The position numbers and the translations under genes are program-made. From positions 930,001 through 994,000 of the forward strand of contig NZ_CP116766.1 in the NCBI RefSeq assembly GCF_028463985.1: 64,000 bases of DNA, written 5' to 3'. The DNA is from Neisseria lisongii. Its GTDB lineage: Bacteria; Pseudomonadota; Gammaproteobacteria; Burkholderiales; Neisseriaceae. Every line of letters begins with the position of its first letter. Within the stretch, counting starts at the first letter, position 1. The notes beneath the pieces were generated by a model. That model searched no databases, was not told where the DNA came from, and worked only from the letters and a program-made list of their open reading frames with translations. Shown one piece after another: positions 10,189 to 21,800 of the stretch.

Positions 10189-10288
10189 ATACTTGCCGCC
10201 CTGCAATGTATTTTGTATGATAAATGCCATAAAAATAAAGCCGCCAATATCGGCTAAATTAATCATACAAAAGCAGAAGGAGAAAACC

Positions 10289-10930
10289 ATGTTCCGGCAA
10301 CAAGGCTTGACGCTGATCGAGCTGTTGGTGGTGATGGCGCTTGCCGCCATTACCGCTGTGATTGCCTTGCCCGAAATGGTGCATTGGGCGGCAACTCGGC
10401 GGGTGGTGGCGCAGGCGGAGCGGTTGGCTAATCTGATCCGTTTCGCCCGTCATGAAGCCGTCCGCCTCAATCTTCCCGTCTATATCTGTCCCGTTCAAAT
10501 CCGTAAAGACGGCAATCCTGATCAATACTGCGACACCCGCTACCTTAATCAGGGCATCGCCGCTTTTGCCGATGCCGACCGCAACCGGGCATATACCCGC
10601 AAAACCGACCTACCGCTACGCACGGTGATTTTCAACAGCAATGGCAGCGACACTTTGGCAAGCCGTATTGCCGTTACCGGTTTTTCCGGCAGTGCTTACG
10701 CTCAAGACCCTGTCTGGCTGTTTCAGCCTGACGGCCGTTTCGGACACGCTCCCGATGTTTCCGCCCCTTTTGCTTTTTCAGACGGCCTCGTCAAAATCAT
10801 TCTGACCGACAGCCGTGCCGATACGCAGCAACAACGCCGCCAACGTGCCGCTATCGTCCTTATCGACCACAGCGGCCGGGTCAGCACCTGTCGCCCCGAC
10901 GACAATCCGCGCTGCAGCTATACCGAATAG
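10289..10930 (+). CDS. pilH: type IV pilus minor pilin, FimT/GspH-like (PilH)
   Basis: Minor pilins are thought to prime assembly of the type IV pilus at the inner membrane. The start at 10289 has AGAAGGAG 8-10 nt upstream and yields 213 residues beginning MFRQQGLTLIELLVVMALAA. This contains a class III prepilin signal with cleavage after G6 and the conserved glutamate five residues on. The C-terminal part is GspH/FimT-like. A longer frame to 10193 lacks support. It is first of five genes (pilH, pilI, pilJ, pilK, pilX/L) with tight spacing or overlaps, the standard Neisseria cluster after dnaB. The pili also take up DNA, in line with the many uptake sequences. Confidence 0.9.
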   Translation: MFRQQGLTLIELLVVMALAAITAVIALPEMVHWAATRRVVAQAERLANLIRFARHEAVRLNLPVYICPVQIRKDGNPDQYCDTRYLNQGIAAFADADRNRAYTRKTDLPLRTVIFNSNGSDTLASRIAVTGFSGSAYAQDPVWLFQPDGRFGHAPDVSAPFAFSDGLVKIILTDSRADTQQQRRQRAAIVLIDHSGRVSTCRPDDNPRCSYTE

Positions 10931-10938
10931 GTGCCACG

Positions 10939-11526
10939 ATGTCCAATCCTCCGACTTCCCGCTTGCAAGGCCGTCTGAAAACGGGCATTGCCAATCCCAA
11001 AATACACGGCAACACCTTGCCGGAAGTGTTGGTTGCCATGCTGATTCTGAGCATCGGCATTTTGGCGTTTTTGTCCGACCAAACCCGCAGCGTGCAAACC
11101 GTCCGCACGGCCGAACAACACAGCGCCGTTGCCCAAATTCTGCAGAACCTGAGTGAAAATATTGCCGCCAATCCCTTAATGATTCAGGATAAAAACAGCG
11201 GCAGGCTGCTGAAATCCCATGTTCTGTATCACCGCAACGCCCAAAAAGTCCGCCCCTGTCATGCCGCCACACACACCGCCGCCGACTCCGGCACGCTGGC
11301 GGAAATCCACCTTTGCCGTTTCCAACAAGAACTGGCCGCCGCTTTGCCCGACACCGAGATTTATTTCAGCATTTGTGCCGACAGCGCCGGCATTCCGCCC
11401 GATATTCAAAACGGTGTGTTCAACGACTTTTGCGACCGGCGCACCGGCCTGAGCGCCGTTAAAATCGCTTGGCAGCCTGCAAATACCCAAAACGTTTACA
11501 GCCATCAGGCCTTGATTGCGGAGTAA
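10939..11526 (+). CDS. pilI: type IV pilus minor pilin, PilV-like (PilI)
   Basis: This 195-residue protein has a long N-terminal leader with the prepilin core GNTLPEVLVAMLILSIGILA at residues 24-43; G24 precedes cleavage and E28 is the conserved glutamate. The rest resembles the PilV family of minor pilins or pilus modification proteins. The leader residues LQGRLKT are encoded by a DNA uptake sequence at 10968-10980, so the unusually long leader may have arisen from DUS acquisition. It starts 8 bases after the pilH stop and is followed by pilJ after 5 bases. Confidence 0.85.
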   Translation: MSNPPTSRLQGRLKTGIANPKIHGNTLPEVLVAMLILSIGILAFLSDQTRSVQTVRTAEQHSAVAQILQNLSENIAANPLMIQDKNSGRLLKSHVLYHRNAQKVRPCHAATHTAADSGTLAEIHLCRFQQELAAALPDTEIYFSICADSAGIPPDIQNGVFNDFCDRRTGLSAVKIAWQPANTQNVYSHQALIAE

Positions 11527-11531
11527 ACAGC

Positions 11532-12404
11532 ATGAAGTCGAACAGCCCGCCCCTGCGCCACCACATTCAAGGCTTCAGCCTGATGGAATTTTTAATCGCC
11601 GGCCTACTGGCAGTTTTGGTATTGCTTGCCATACAGTCGGTTTATGCCAACAGCCGCCGCCTGCACCAAGCCGCAACGGCAAGATTGGCTGTGCAGCAAG
11701 ACATTCGGCATACCGCCGCCCTAATTACACGGGACGCACGTATGGCAGGCAGTTTCGGCTGTTTCAATATGGCAGCGGCACACGCCGACACCGTAACGGC
11801 CGACAGCGCCGCCGACCATGCCGCATTCAGCCTGCGTTCGGACAAACAAGCATGGTTGCAGCCGATAAAAGCCCTTTCCGCCAATCTGCTGAACGCCGAC
11901 GGTTTTCACGCTTCGGGTACAGTGCTGCTGTTTCGCTACGGCAGCGATACGCCGTCTGAAAACGCCGATATTTTCAGCAGCTGCACCAGCCTTGTCCGCC
12001 CGTCGGGCAAACCGCAGCAGATTCACAAATTATTGAACATTTCCGCCGCCGAATCCGGCGAAATTTCCGCCCTGCGCTATACCGTCCATGCCTACGCCGT
12101 CGGCAGCGCAGACGGGCAAAACGGCCTGTTCCGCCTGAGTATGCAAAACGGCGGCTGGAGCCGCCCCGAACTGCTGATTGCCGACATCAACAGTTGGCAA
12201 ATCCAATATCTTTACGCCGATTACAGCGACTGCTCCGCGCCCGTTTTCCGCCACAGCAGCACCCTGCAAAACGGCACGCCGCAAGCGCTGACAATCGTCC
12301 TCAACCGCAACAGCCTGACCAGCCCCGACGGCCACCGTTTCTATCTACCCGACATCACCGCCCATATCCGAGGAGCAAACCAATGCACCGCCGATGCCGT
12401 CTGA
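11532..12404 (+). CDS. pilJ: type IV pilus minor pilin, PilW-like (PilJ)
   Basis: The start at 11532 gives 290 residues beginning MKSNSPPLRHHIQGFSLMEF, with prepilin cleavage predicted at G14-F15 and the glutamate at +5. The hydrophobic helix runs to about residue 35. The remainder is PilW-like, with cysteine pairs that could form periplasmic disulfides. An internal uptake sequence around 11950 encodes TPSENA. The end of the gene overlaps the start of pilK by 22 bases, pointing to translational coupling. Confidence 0.85.
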   Translation: MKSNSPPLRHHIQGFSLMEFLIAGLLAVLVLLAIQSVYANSRRLHQAATARLAVQQDIRHTAALITRDARMAGSFGCFNMAAAHADTVTADSAADHAAFSLRSDKQAWLQPIKALSANLLNADGFHASGTVLLFRYGSDTPSENADIFSSCTSLVRPSGKPQQIHKLLNISAAESGEISALRYTVHAYAVGSADGQNGLFRLSMQNGGWSRPELLIADINSWQIQYLYADYSDCSAPVFRHSSTLQNGTPQALTIVLNRNSLTSPDGHRFYLPDITAHIRGANQCTADAV

Positions 12405-12982
12405 AAACGAGTTTTTGCAAAGCTAAAACCGGTTTGAATACACCCCAACCGGCAGGCTGCGCCAAACAACAAGGCATTGTTTTATTTGTTGTATTAATGA
12501 TGATGTTGGTAATCGCCCTGTTCAGCATCGCCGCCTCGCAGTCCTACCACACCGAGCAGCGCATCAGCGCCAACGATGCCGATCACCGCTACGCCCTCAG
12601 TCTGGCAGAAGCCGCCCTCAGCGCAGGCGAACAGTATGCTGCAACTTTGGCAGGCAAAGCACAACATTTCAGCGCCGATTGCCAAAACGGTTTATGCAGC
12701 GCCGTCAATACCGTCTCCCCGCACGACTACCCCGACATCACCGTATCCGGCACACCCACACAACCCGCATGGCTGCGGCAATGCGACAGCAAAAAAACCT
12801 GTCTTGAAAAAAACGGTAGAATATTCAATCACAAAAACAGCAAACCCAAACCGAGATACATCATCGAATTTATCAAAATCAACCCCGAAAACCATACCCC
12901 CGTGTACCGCATTACCGCCCAAGCATGGGGCAAAAACGCCTACACCAGCGCCATGATTCAATCATATATCGGCTATAAATAA
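12383..12982 (+). CDS. pilK: type IV pilus minor pilin, PilX/PilK family
   Basis: The ATG at 12383 follows GAGGAGC by about 7 nt and gives 199 residues. The N-terminus MHRRCRLKTSF is encoded across a DNA uptake sequence. The core QQGIVLFVVLMMMLVIALFS near residue 28 is a PilX-type segment, with G30 as the likely cleavage point and, unusually for pilins, no glutamate at +5, as in other PilK/PilX (GspK-like) proteins. The mature part has several cysteines. An in-frame extension back to 12194 runs through pilJ and is spurious. Confidence 0.83.
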   Translation: MHRRCRLKTSFCKAKTGLNTPQPAGCAKQQGIVLFVVLMMMLVIALFSIAASQSYHTEQRISANDADHRYALSLAEAALSAGEQYAATLAGKAQHFSADCQNGLCSAVNTVSPHDYPDITVSGTPTQPAWLRQCDSKKTCLEKNGRIFNHKNSKPKPRYIIEFIKINPENHTPVYRITAQAWGKNAYTSAMIQSYIGYK

Positions 12983-13012
12983 ATTATATTTTATTGATAT
13001 ATAAGGAAAAAG

Positions 13013-13456
13013 ATGAAATATCCAAATACCGTCGGCGGAATGTCGCTGCTGGAAATGATGATTGCCCTCGCCATCTCCGCCGCCCTCTCCGCCTTTGCCC
13101 TGACCCAATACCGAAACCACCTTGCCAAAGGCAGACAAACTTTGGCATACAGCGAGTTGCTCCGCATTCACCAAAACCGGCAAACCGCACTGCTGAAAAA
13201 CCCGTCTTGGTCGCTGCAAGAACGCCAAGCATACCTCGACCGCCTGCTCAAACACGACACCGTTCCCAAGGATTTAACCGACCATTACCACATCAGCGCC
13301 GTCCACAGCGACACCCAAAGCCATCTCACCGCCCAGCCCAAAGACCCTGCATTGCCAACCGTCTGGCTGGACGACGCAGGCCACGGCTATCTCTGTCAAT
13401 CTCCCCATATCACAACCGACCCCGCAGAACGAGCCGATTGCCAAGCAATCCGATAG
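13013..13456 (+). CDS. type IV pilin-like protein (PilX/PilL position)
   Basis: A 147-residue pilin-like protein with N-terminus MKYPNTVGGMSLLEMMIALA, so cleavage should follow G9, leaving M as the first mature residue and E at +5. The hydrophobic helix continues to about residue 30. A pair of cysteines (in YLCQSP and ADCQAIR) near the C-terminus could make the D-region disulfide loop. AAGGAAAAAG precedes the ATG. By position it corresponds to pilX or pilL, the last gene of the meningococcal cluster; I cannot tell which from sequence. Confidence 0.8.
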   Translation: MKYPNTVGGMSLLEMMIALAISAALSAFALTQYRNHLAKGRQTLAYSELLRIHQNRQTALLKNPSWSLQERQAYLDRLLKHDTVPKDLTDHYHISAVHSDTQSHLTAQPKDPALPTVWLDDAGHGYLCQSPHITTDPAERADCQAIR

Positions 13457-13465
13457 ATACAAAAA

Positions 13466-13495
13466 GCCGTCTGAAAACCATGGTTTTCAGACGGC
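13466..13495. terminator. perfect DUS palindrome, bidirectional terminator
   Basis: GCCGTCTGAAAACCA followed directly by its inverse makes a perfect 30-bp palindrome between the convergent pilin operon and the toxin-antitoxin pair. Confidence 0.8.
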
Positions 13496-13499
13496 CTAT

Positions 13500-13811
13500 T
13501 TATGCAATGGCTTCAATACCTTTATTTTTAACCAAGGTCAGCAGTTTTAAGGCTGTCCCGCTGGGTTTCTTTACTCCCCGTTCCCAATCAGAAACTTGGT
13601 TTTTGCTGATATTCAGATGAATGGCAAAAGCCGCTTGGGTCAATTCTTCCCGCTCTCTGATGGCTTTAATGTCGGCGGGAGCGAGTGGCTCGACTTGAGT
13701 CAGGTGTGCTTTGTCGTAACGTTTCATTTCACTATCGCTGATTACGCCGATTTGATGCAATCCGGCTGCCAAGTCGTGTAAAACTTCGCTTACTTCACTT
13801 TTATATTTCAT
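13500..13811 (-). CDS. XRE-family antitoxin (HigA/NadS-like)
   Basis: The product is 103 residues. The C-terminal half is an XRE/Cro helix-turn-helix: REREELTQAAFAIHLNISKN then SDWERGVKKPSGTALKLL, the usual antitoxin pattern. The N-terminal half probably contacts the toxin. Its ATG overlaps the toxin stop by 4 nt (ATGA), so the two are coupled. Toxin-first order with an XRE antitoxin is the HigBA or NadS-type arrangement. The protein probably represses the operon through the palindrome over the -10 box at 14192-14210. Confidence 0.85.
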   Translation of the reverse strand: MKYKSEVSEVLHDLAAGLHQIGVISDSEMKRYDKAHLTQVEPLAPADIKAIREREELTQAAFAIHLNISKNQVSDWERGVKKPSGTALKLLTLVKNKGIEAIA

Positions 13812-14176
13812 GGTGTTATCTCCGTAAAAATACCCAATTCGACCAGCCTGTCCAGTTGGATACTGCTAACATTCAGATATGTAGCGGCAAAGGTTTTAAA
13901 TTCCATCAGTTCTGCATGGCTGATATTTTCACGCTCGCTTTTGGCAAAGCCGTAAACGAAAAATGCTTTATCCCCGCATTTGAACAGAATAATGCTGCGA
14001 TAGCCGCCACTCTTGCCCTGCCCTTTTCTGGCAATACGCTGTTTGATTACCCCGCCACCCAAATCAGCATCAACCAAGCCACTTTCAGCTCTGGCTACAG
14101 TTTCTTTTAATTCTTGGTCGCTTATGCCTTGCTTACGGGCAAATTTGGTAATGAATTTATTCTTGAATATCCGTAT
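13808..14176 (-). CDS. RelE/HigB-type toxin with no canonical start codon at the expected place
   Basis: The frame encodes a RelE-superfamily protein of about 122 residues: FKNKFITKFARKQG, GLVDADLGGGVIKQRIARKG, GYRSIILFK and FVYGFAKSERENI, the pattern of PF06296-like mRNA interferases. The domain begins near 14176, but the codons there are ATC and ATA (14179-14174), with AAAGG just upstream. A stop closes the frame nine bases or so further on. The first ATG/GTG/TTG is a TTG at 14077, which would remove about 33 conserved residues. Either a rare ATA/ATC start is used or the toxin has lost its start. The intact antitoxin follows with a 4-nt overlap. Confidence 0.7.
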   Translation of the reverse strand: MRIFKNKFITKFARKQGISDQELKETVARAESGLVDADLGGGVIKQRIARKGQGKSGGYRSIILFKCGDKAFFVYGFAKSERENISHAELMEFKTFAATYLNVSSIQLDRLVELGIFTEITP

Positions 14177-14191
14177 GATAGCCTTTCATTC

Positions 14192-14210
14192 ATGCTAAGC
14201 ATTATAGCAT
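14192..14210 (-). promoter_or_regulatory. toxin-antitoxin promoter with palindromic operator
   Basis: On the minus strand ATGCTATAATGCTTAGCAT is an interrupted palindrome (ATGCTA/TAGCAT) that contains a consensus -10 box TATAAT. A -35-like TTGCAG lies about 15 bases upstream. This is the expected layout for autoregulation by the XRE antitoxin. Confidence 0.6.
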
Positions 14211-14253
14211 GACAAACACTTCTGCAACACACCAAGATACTGTATCTCAACAC

Positions 14254-14287
14254 AAAAAAACCGCTAAATCCCTGATGAATTTAGCGG
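14254..14287 (-). terminator. rho-independent terminator of ssrA
   Basis: On the minus strand CCGCTAAAT and ATTTAGCGG form a 9-bp stem with a 9-nt loop followed by seven T residues, about 29 bases past the tmRNA 3' end. Confidence 0.85.
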
Positions 14288-14315
14288 CTTGGGTATTACG
14301 ACATATTCTGGAATT

Positions 14316-14680
14316 TGGTGGAGGCGGGGGGAATTGAACCCCCGTCCGAAAGTCCTCTACAAAGCGTTCTACATACTTAGTCGTGTCTATTTAAAAAATC
14401 TTGCTTCCCGCACGCCGACCGACAGGCCCTTGGGAAACCAGTTACCTTAAATCTTATTTTCCGACAAGTAACCCGGCGGAAAACCAGTCAATGTAAAATG
14501 ACGTTGCGGTAGTCTAAACTACACAGCCCATTGACCAACTGCTGCAACGGCAGGCCTTAAGCGGCCAGTGCGTAAGTTTCGTCGTTTGCGACTATTTTGA
14601 TTCAGTGTTTTACGGGAAATCTGAGACCCCGGTATGCCCGCATCTGCTTCGCAACCCCCGTCGAAACCAAGATCGCCCCC
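14316..14680 (-). ncRNA. ssrA: transfer-messenger RNA (tmRNA)
   Basis: tmRNA rescues stalled ribosomes and adds a degradation tag. The RNA begins GGGGGCGATCTTGGTTTCGA at 14680 and ends CGCCTCCACCA at 14316, so CCA is encoded. The acceptor stem pairs GGGGGCG with CGCCTCC (one G-U), and the T arm GGTTCAATTCC is intact. The tag reading frame starts with the resume codon GCA and reads ANDETYALAA followed by TAA, the tag expected in Neisseria. Length is about 365 nt, one-piece form. Its own terminator follows. Two reading frames that cross the region are artefacts. Confidence 0.97.
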
Positions 14681-14736
14681 AGATAGGAACAGTCGATTAT
14701 ACGCAGTTTGCCCCTGCTTGCCAAGCGAAATGCTTG

Positions 14737-14789
14737 AGGCCGTCTGAAAATCGGGCGGCGGCAATGCCAAACCGGTTTTCAGACGGCCT
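14737..14789. terminator. inverted DUS pair between ssrA and argB
   Basis: AGGCCGTCTGAAAA at 14737 and its inverse ending at 14789 form a stem with a roughly 20-nt loop, just downstream of argB (minus strand). Confidence 0.7.
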
Positions 14790-14806
14790 GTTTGCTATCG
14801 TATCAC

Positions 14807-16987
<2,181 letters not shown>

Positions 16988-17077
16988 ACCCAATCCGGCC
17001 AAACCCGTTTTCAGGCTGTCTGCATTTTCAGACGGCCTGTATCGTTATGATTTACCCTCGAAAGAATCCCAGACACC

Positions 17078-17938
17078 ATGATTATCCACCCCCAATTCGA
17101 CCCCGTCGCCCTCAGCCTCGGCCCGCTTGCCATACGCTGGTACGCCCTCAGCTATATCGCCGGCTTTATCCTGTTTCTCTGGCTCGGGCGGCGGCGGATT
17201 GCCCAAGGCAACACCGTTTTCACCCGTGAAATGCTGGACGACTTCCTCACATGGGGCATTATCGGCGTGATTCTCGGCGGCCGCTTGGGCTACATCCTGT
17301 TTTACAAACCGTCTTACTACCTCGCCAACCCGCTGGACATATTCAAAGTCTGGGAAGGCGGCATGGCATTTCACGGCGGCTTTCTCGGCGTTGTCGTTGC
17401 CATGTGGCTGTTCAGCCGAAAATACAAAATCAACACCCTGAAAACCATGGATTTTGTCGCCCCACTCGTCCCGCTGGGTCTCGCCTCCGGCCGCATCGGC
17501 AACTTTATCAACGGCGAACTCTGGGGACGCATTACCGACATTCACGCCGCATGGGCAATGGGTTTCCCGCAGGCACGCTACGAAGACCTCGAAGCCGCCG
17601 CCCATAATCCCCAATGGCAACAATGGCTGACCCAATACGGCACACTGCCCCGCCACCCTTCCCAGCTTTACCAATTCGCACTCGAAGGCATCTGCCTGTT
17701 TATCATCGTCTGGCTGTTTTCCAAAAAAGCCCGACCCACCGGCCAAGTCGCCGCCCTCTTCCTCGCAGGATACGGCTGCTTCCGCTTTATCGCCGAATTT
17801 GCCCGCCAACCCGATGATTATTTAGGCCTACTCACCCTCGGACTGTCCATGGGCCAATGGCTGAGCCTGCCGATGATTATCCTAGGCGCAACCGGTTTCA
17901 TCTATTTCGGCAAAGCCAACGCTTTAAGCAAACAATGA
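17078..17938 (+). CDS. lgt: prolipoprotein diacylglyceryl transferase
   Basis: Lgt transfers diacylglycerol from phosphatidylglycerol to the lipobox cysteine, the first step of lipoprotein maturation in the inner membrane. The 286 residues have about seven hydrophobic segments, the essential arginine in [12 protein letters not shown] near residue 70, [11 protein letters not shown] near 98 and the Lgt signature [18 protein letters not shown] at residues 136-153. RHPSQLYQ lies near 192. A hairpin terminator follows. The enzyme would serve the two lipoproteins in this window, at 43759 and 54268. Confidence 0.97.
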   Translation: MIIHPQFDPVALSLGPLAIRWYALSYIAGFILFLWLGRRRIAQGNTVFTREMLDDFLTWGIIGVILGGRLGYILFYKPSYYLANPLDIFKVWEGGMAFHGGFLGVVVAMWLFSRKYKINTLKTMDFVAPLVPLGLASGRIGNFINGELWGRITDIHAAWAMGFPQARYEDLEAAAHNPQWQQWLTQYGTLPRHPSQLYQFALEGICLFIIVWLFSKKARPTGQVAALFLAGYGCFRFIAEFARQPDDYLGLLTLGLSMGQWLSLPMIILGATGFIYFGKANALSKQ

Positions 17939-17945
17939 TACAGAA

Positions 17946-17972
17946 ACAGCCGTCTGAAAACGGCTGTTTTTT
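17946..17972 (+). terminator. rho-independent terminator after lgt
   Basis: ACAGCCG and CGGCTGT form the stem, with a uptake sequence core in the loop, followed by TTTTTT. Confidence 0.85.
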
Positions 17973-18034
17973 ATCTGTTTCGGCCAAACAAAAAACTTGA
18001 CCTATTCCCCCTTCGCATTTATATAAAACACTTC

Positions 18035-18250
18035 CCCAACCGAAAGCGTGCATGCCCAAGCATGCACGGGACTGGTGTCAAAGTAGCCCACCCATTCAAA
18101 GCCAAAACATAAGCCGTCTGAAAACGAGTGTAATGAATTGCTGCACAATCCAAATCAGGTTTTCAGACGGCTTTGGTATAGCCATAATCTTTACAGTCCC
18201 GTGCATGCTTAAGGCATGCACGCTACGCCTTGTATTGCTTTGGGGTTATT
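18035..18250. repeat. dispersed repeat family C with associated segment
   Basis: The block opens with GCGTGCATGCCCAAGCATGCACGGG, a near-palindrome (first 20 bases shown by ends GCGTGCATGC/GCATGCACGG). It continues with a segment shared with 32545-32700 and 41180-41260, and ends with the mirror unit GCATGCACGCTACGCC near 18222. Related units recur at 30520, 42990-43640 and 48560. The 76-codon reading frame through it is shared among the copies because of the repeat, with no coding signature. Confidence 0.7.
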
Positions 18251-18254
18251 TCAC

Positions 18255-18431
18255 TATAGCGAATCAACCGAAAAAAATATAGCACCACAGCGAACCACCT
18301 TCCCCTAGCCCCTTCCCGCCAGCGGGACGGGGAACAAAGTGCAGGTGAACCAACTTAGCTTGTTACCCACCACATATTCCGACTGTCATTAGCTTGCCGA
18401 TTTGTACAGAAAATTCGGTGTTTTAACTATA
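18255..18431. repeat. dispersed repeat family A, copy 2 (with insertion)
   Basis: Inverse orientation to copy 1. It starts TATAGCGAATCAACCG and ends GTGTTTTAACTATA. About 30 bases (18361-18390) interrupt the usual link between the AGCTTG and CCGATTTGTACAG parts. From 18432 to 18770 I see only A+T-rich DNA with one uptake sequence at 18531 and no gene. Confidence 0.7.
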
Positions 18432-18770
18432 TACATCTAATCAATCCATTATGTTGTGCTTAACCAACTCTTATATCTTGATTCAAATCAAAACACATTG
18501 AATTTACATTTAACAAACAAGCGGGAAACAGGCCGTCTGAAAATTGAGATTGGGCTTGAGCGGTTGAATTTATTGCAATCAAATAATCTCTGAAACGCCC
18601 AATTCATCAGGGATATATCGATATTGGATAGATTTTGACATTAAACATTCATTTCAACAGATATTTATAAAATCACTTAAAAATCTAATATCATTTTATT
18701 TTATTAATTTATCATCTCTTTTAAAAGTTAATAAAATGCGCCGTTGGCAAATTAAAAACAAAAATTGCCA

Positions 18771-18815
18771 TTAACTTAACTTAACTTAACTTAACTTAAC
18801 TTAACTTAACTTAAC
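18771..18815 (+). repeat. pentanucleotide tract (TTAAC)9 upstream of the adhesin gene
   Basis: Nine uninterrupted TTAAC units end 79 bases before the adhesin ATG. Short tandem repeats upstream of Neisseria surface genes are typical slipped-strand mispairing sites that alter promoter activity (nadA is the known example with a tetranucleotide). It lies about 35 bases upstream of the candidate -35 box, so the effect would be on an activator or upstream element and not on -35/-10 spacing. Confidence 0.85.
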
Positions 18816-18849
18816 TAATGTTACTTATTGTTAAGGTTTGTTTGTTTGG

Positions 18850-18879
18850 TTAAGTTTTTTTATTAATTCACGCTATATA
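18850..18879 (+). promoter_or_regulatory. candidate promoter of the adhesin gene
   Basis: TTAAGT at 18850-18855 and TATATA at 18874-18879 are 18 bases apart. The ATG at 18895 would then have a very short leader, and no clear ribosome binding site is visible, so the assignment is weak. Confidence 0.35.
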
Positions 18880-18894
18880 CGGACATTTTAGCAC

Positions 18895-21800
18895 ATGAAT
18901 AAGTTATTTAAAGTTATTTGGAATCATGCAACGTCTACTTGGGTCGCCGTTTCCGAATTAAACAAGGCCAAAGGTAAAACAAAATCTTCTTCTGCCAATA
19001 AAGCAGCAAAAGTATTGGCAATTTCCGTTGCCACAATCGGCGCAACAATTATCGGCTCATCGCAGGCAATGGCGGCGATTAGTATTAACTATAATGAGCT
19101 TACAACTCAAAAAGATCAATATGGGAATCATATTACTAGAATATATAGCGATCCAAAGCAGTCAGGCAATGATGATAGCATCTCTATTGGTAACCACAAT
19201 ACTTACGCTCAAAACAACGGGGTAGCGATTGGTACATGGAATACTTATGCTATCGGTCAGGCAGTTGCTATCGGTAAAACTGCAAACGGTGGCGGCGGTG
19301 ACGGTGTGGCAATCGGTACTAATACCAAAGCAGGTGTTGGCACGGGTTCTGTTGCCATTGGTGGTAATGCAACTGTTAAGGGTTCTGTCAGCAGCGTGGC
19401 AATCGGTCAAAACTCAGAAGTAAATGATTCGGGTTATTCTTCCGTTGCGGTGGGTACAGGCGCTCGTGCAGTAAACTGCGGTACAGTTGCGATTGGTGGT
19501 AATGCCGTTGCTCATAATCAAAGCTCTGTGGCGTTGGGTTATGGCGCAAATGCTACCTTAGAACAATCTACGGCATTAGGTCATACTGCAAAGGCATCAA
19601 ATAACTACACCACCGCAGTGGGTCAAAACTCAACCGCTGCTGGTTACGCCTCTACTTCTTTGGGTCGTGCGTCTAATTCTACTGGTGCTTATTCTATTGC
19701 ATTGGGTTCACAAAGTTTGGCCGAAGGTGAACACTCCATTGCGATTGGTTCAAGCGTAGCCAATAATACTGCAGCAGGTTCAGCCTCTAAAGCCACTGGC
19801 AAATATGCGATTTCTGTTGGTTTAAGTTCAGTTGCCTCTGCAGAAAGTGCGCTTGCATTTGGTAAACAAGCTAATGCGACACAAGCCAATGCGACAGCCA
19901 TTGGTACTAATGCCAAAGCGGATGGTCAATCTTCTATCGCATTCGGTTGGAATGCCTCCACTGGAGCAGAAGCTGATGGTGCGGTTGTAATCGGTAAAGA
20001 TGCAATCTCAAACGATCCAGATTCTGTTGTTTTGGGTTCAGGCTCAAAAGGCGTGAAAGCGAATACGACTGTTACAACAACAAGTGTTGATGTATCTGGT
20101 ATTGATTTTAATAAACCAATTAGAAATGAAAAAGGTGAGTTGGTATATCCATTCAAAGGTAAGGTTAAAGATGAAAACCACTATGTAAGCGTAGGCGCAA
20201 GCGACACTGATGCCCGCCAAATTAAATATGTTGCGGCTGGTGCAGTCAGTGCTGGATCTACCGATGCGATCAATGGCTCACAATTATTTGCTGTGGCAAA
20301 AACCTTATCTGAACAAAAATGGAATATCGCAACCGATGGTACTCGTGGTGCATTAAATACAGATGGTTCAGCTGCTGCAAATAATACAGCAAATACAACC
20401 GTTGGTTTTAACCAAACTGTAACCATTAAAGCGGGTAAAGGCTTAAAAATTGCCCAAAATGACAGAACGATTACGCTTTCTGCTGATATACCGAGCCATT
20501 CTACTGAAACGACTTGGAATTTAAAAGGTCCTAATGTCTCTTCAACCACAATCAATACTGCTGTTATAACTTCTGAAATTGCCAATGGTCATACCGTTGA
20601 ATTTAAAGATGGCAACCACACCAAAGCCGATGTGCGTAAAGTTGGCACGACAACAACCGTTGCTTATCACGCAGACAGCTATCAAGGTGCTGGTCCTGTT
20701 TCTATTTCAGAAAATACCACAGCAACTAGCACTAATGCGAATAAAACTAAGGTTTATGATGTAAACGTAAATACATCAAATGTTGCATCTGTGACCAATC
20801 GAGCATCAAAAGCCGAGGGCAATAAAACGGGTGCAGTAGAATTAGGCAAAACGGGTAATCGACCACAAAACGGTTCTAATTTGGTAAATGCGACTACCGT
20901 TGTTAATGCAATCAATAATTCAGGCTGGCGTGTAACTACTGGCGAAGATGGCGGTAAACGTGATGGAAATGCTGCAACCGAAGAATTGGTACAACCGGGT
21001 GAGTTGGTGAAAATCAATGCCGGTAAAAATACCATTATCAAACAAGATGGCCAGACTATTACCCTTTCTGCATATAGCGTTACGGCTGAAGATAAGAGTG
21101 TTACTGTTACCCCAGATGATACTAATCACACTTTCAAAGTTAAAGCAAACTTGCCTAAATTCCAATCAGGCGATGAGAGCGTAACCGTTACCCCTGATGC
21201 AGCTAATCATACCTATAACATCACAGCGAAAAATAACATCACAGTGGTGAAAAAAGGTAAAAATGTTACTGTTGATGAACAAGTTAATGGCAATACCACG
21301 ACTTATACCGTGAATGCGGAAAAAACCACGGTAAGCAATGGCTCGGATAAAGTGGTCGTTACGCCTAAAACTGATGCAACAACTGGCATTACCGATTATA
21401 AAGTTGATTTGTCTGAAGCGGCAAAAACCAATATTGATAAAGTGTCTAAAGGTTGGAATTATTCAACCAGCGGTAATACAAGCCCTGAAAATGTACAGCT
21501 TGGCGAAGAAGTGAAATTCGTTAATGGTACAAAAAATGTCAATATTACCCATTCTGGCAAAACCATTACGATTGGCGTGGATGATCCTGTAATTAATGGT
21601 AGCGATAATGTCAATGTTAAGAAAGGTGATGATGGCTCATTCACTATTACGGCAAAAGACAGCAAAACCGTTGTTGCAGCGGGTAAAAATGTTACCGTTG
21701 ATACAGCAGTTAATGGCGATACCACTACTTACACCGTAAACGCGAATGCCTCTACTTGGACAATCAGCGGTAAAGCAGAAGTTACCGAAGGTGATACGAC

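Noticed and set aside
10193..10288. Longer pilH start
   Set aside because: The extension covers the leader and has no ribosome site; the prepilin signal begins properly at 10289.
18052..18282. 76-codon frame whose peptide recurs at 32550-32810 and 41187
   Set aside because: The similarity follows from a shared DNA repeat (family C block) with uptake sequences; no ribosome site, and the copies diverge by frameshifts.
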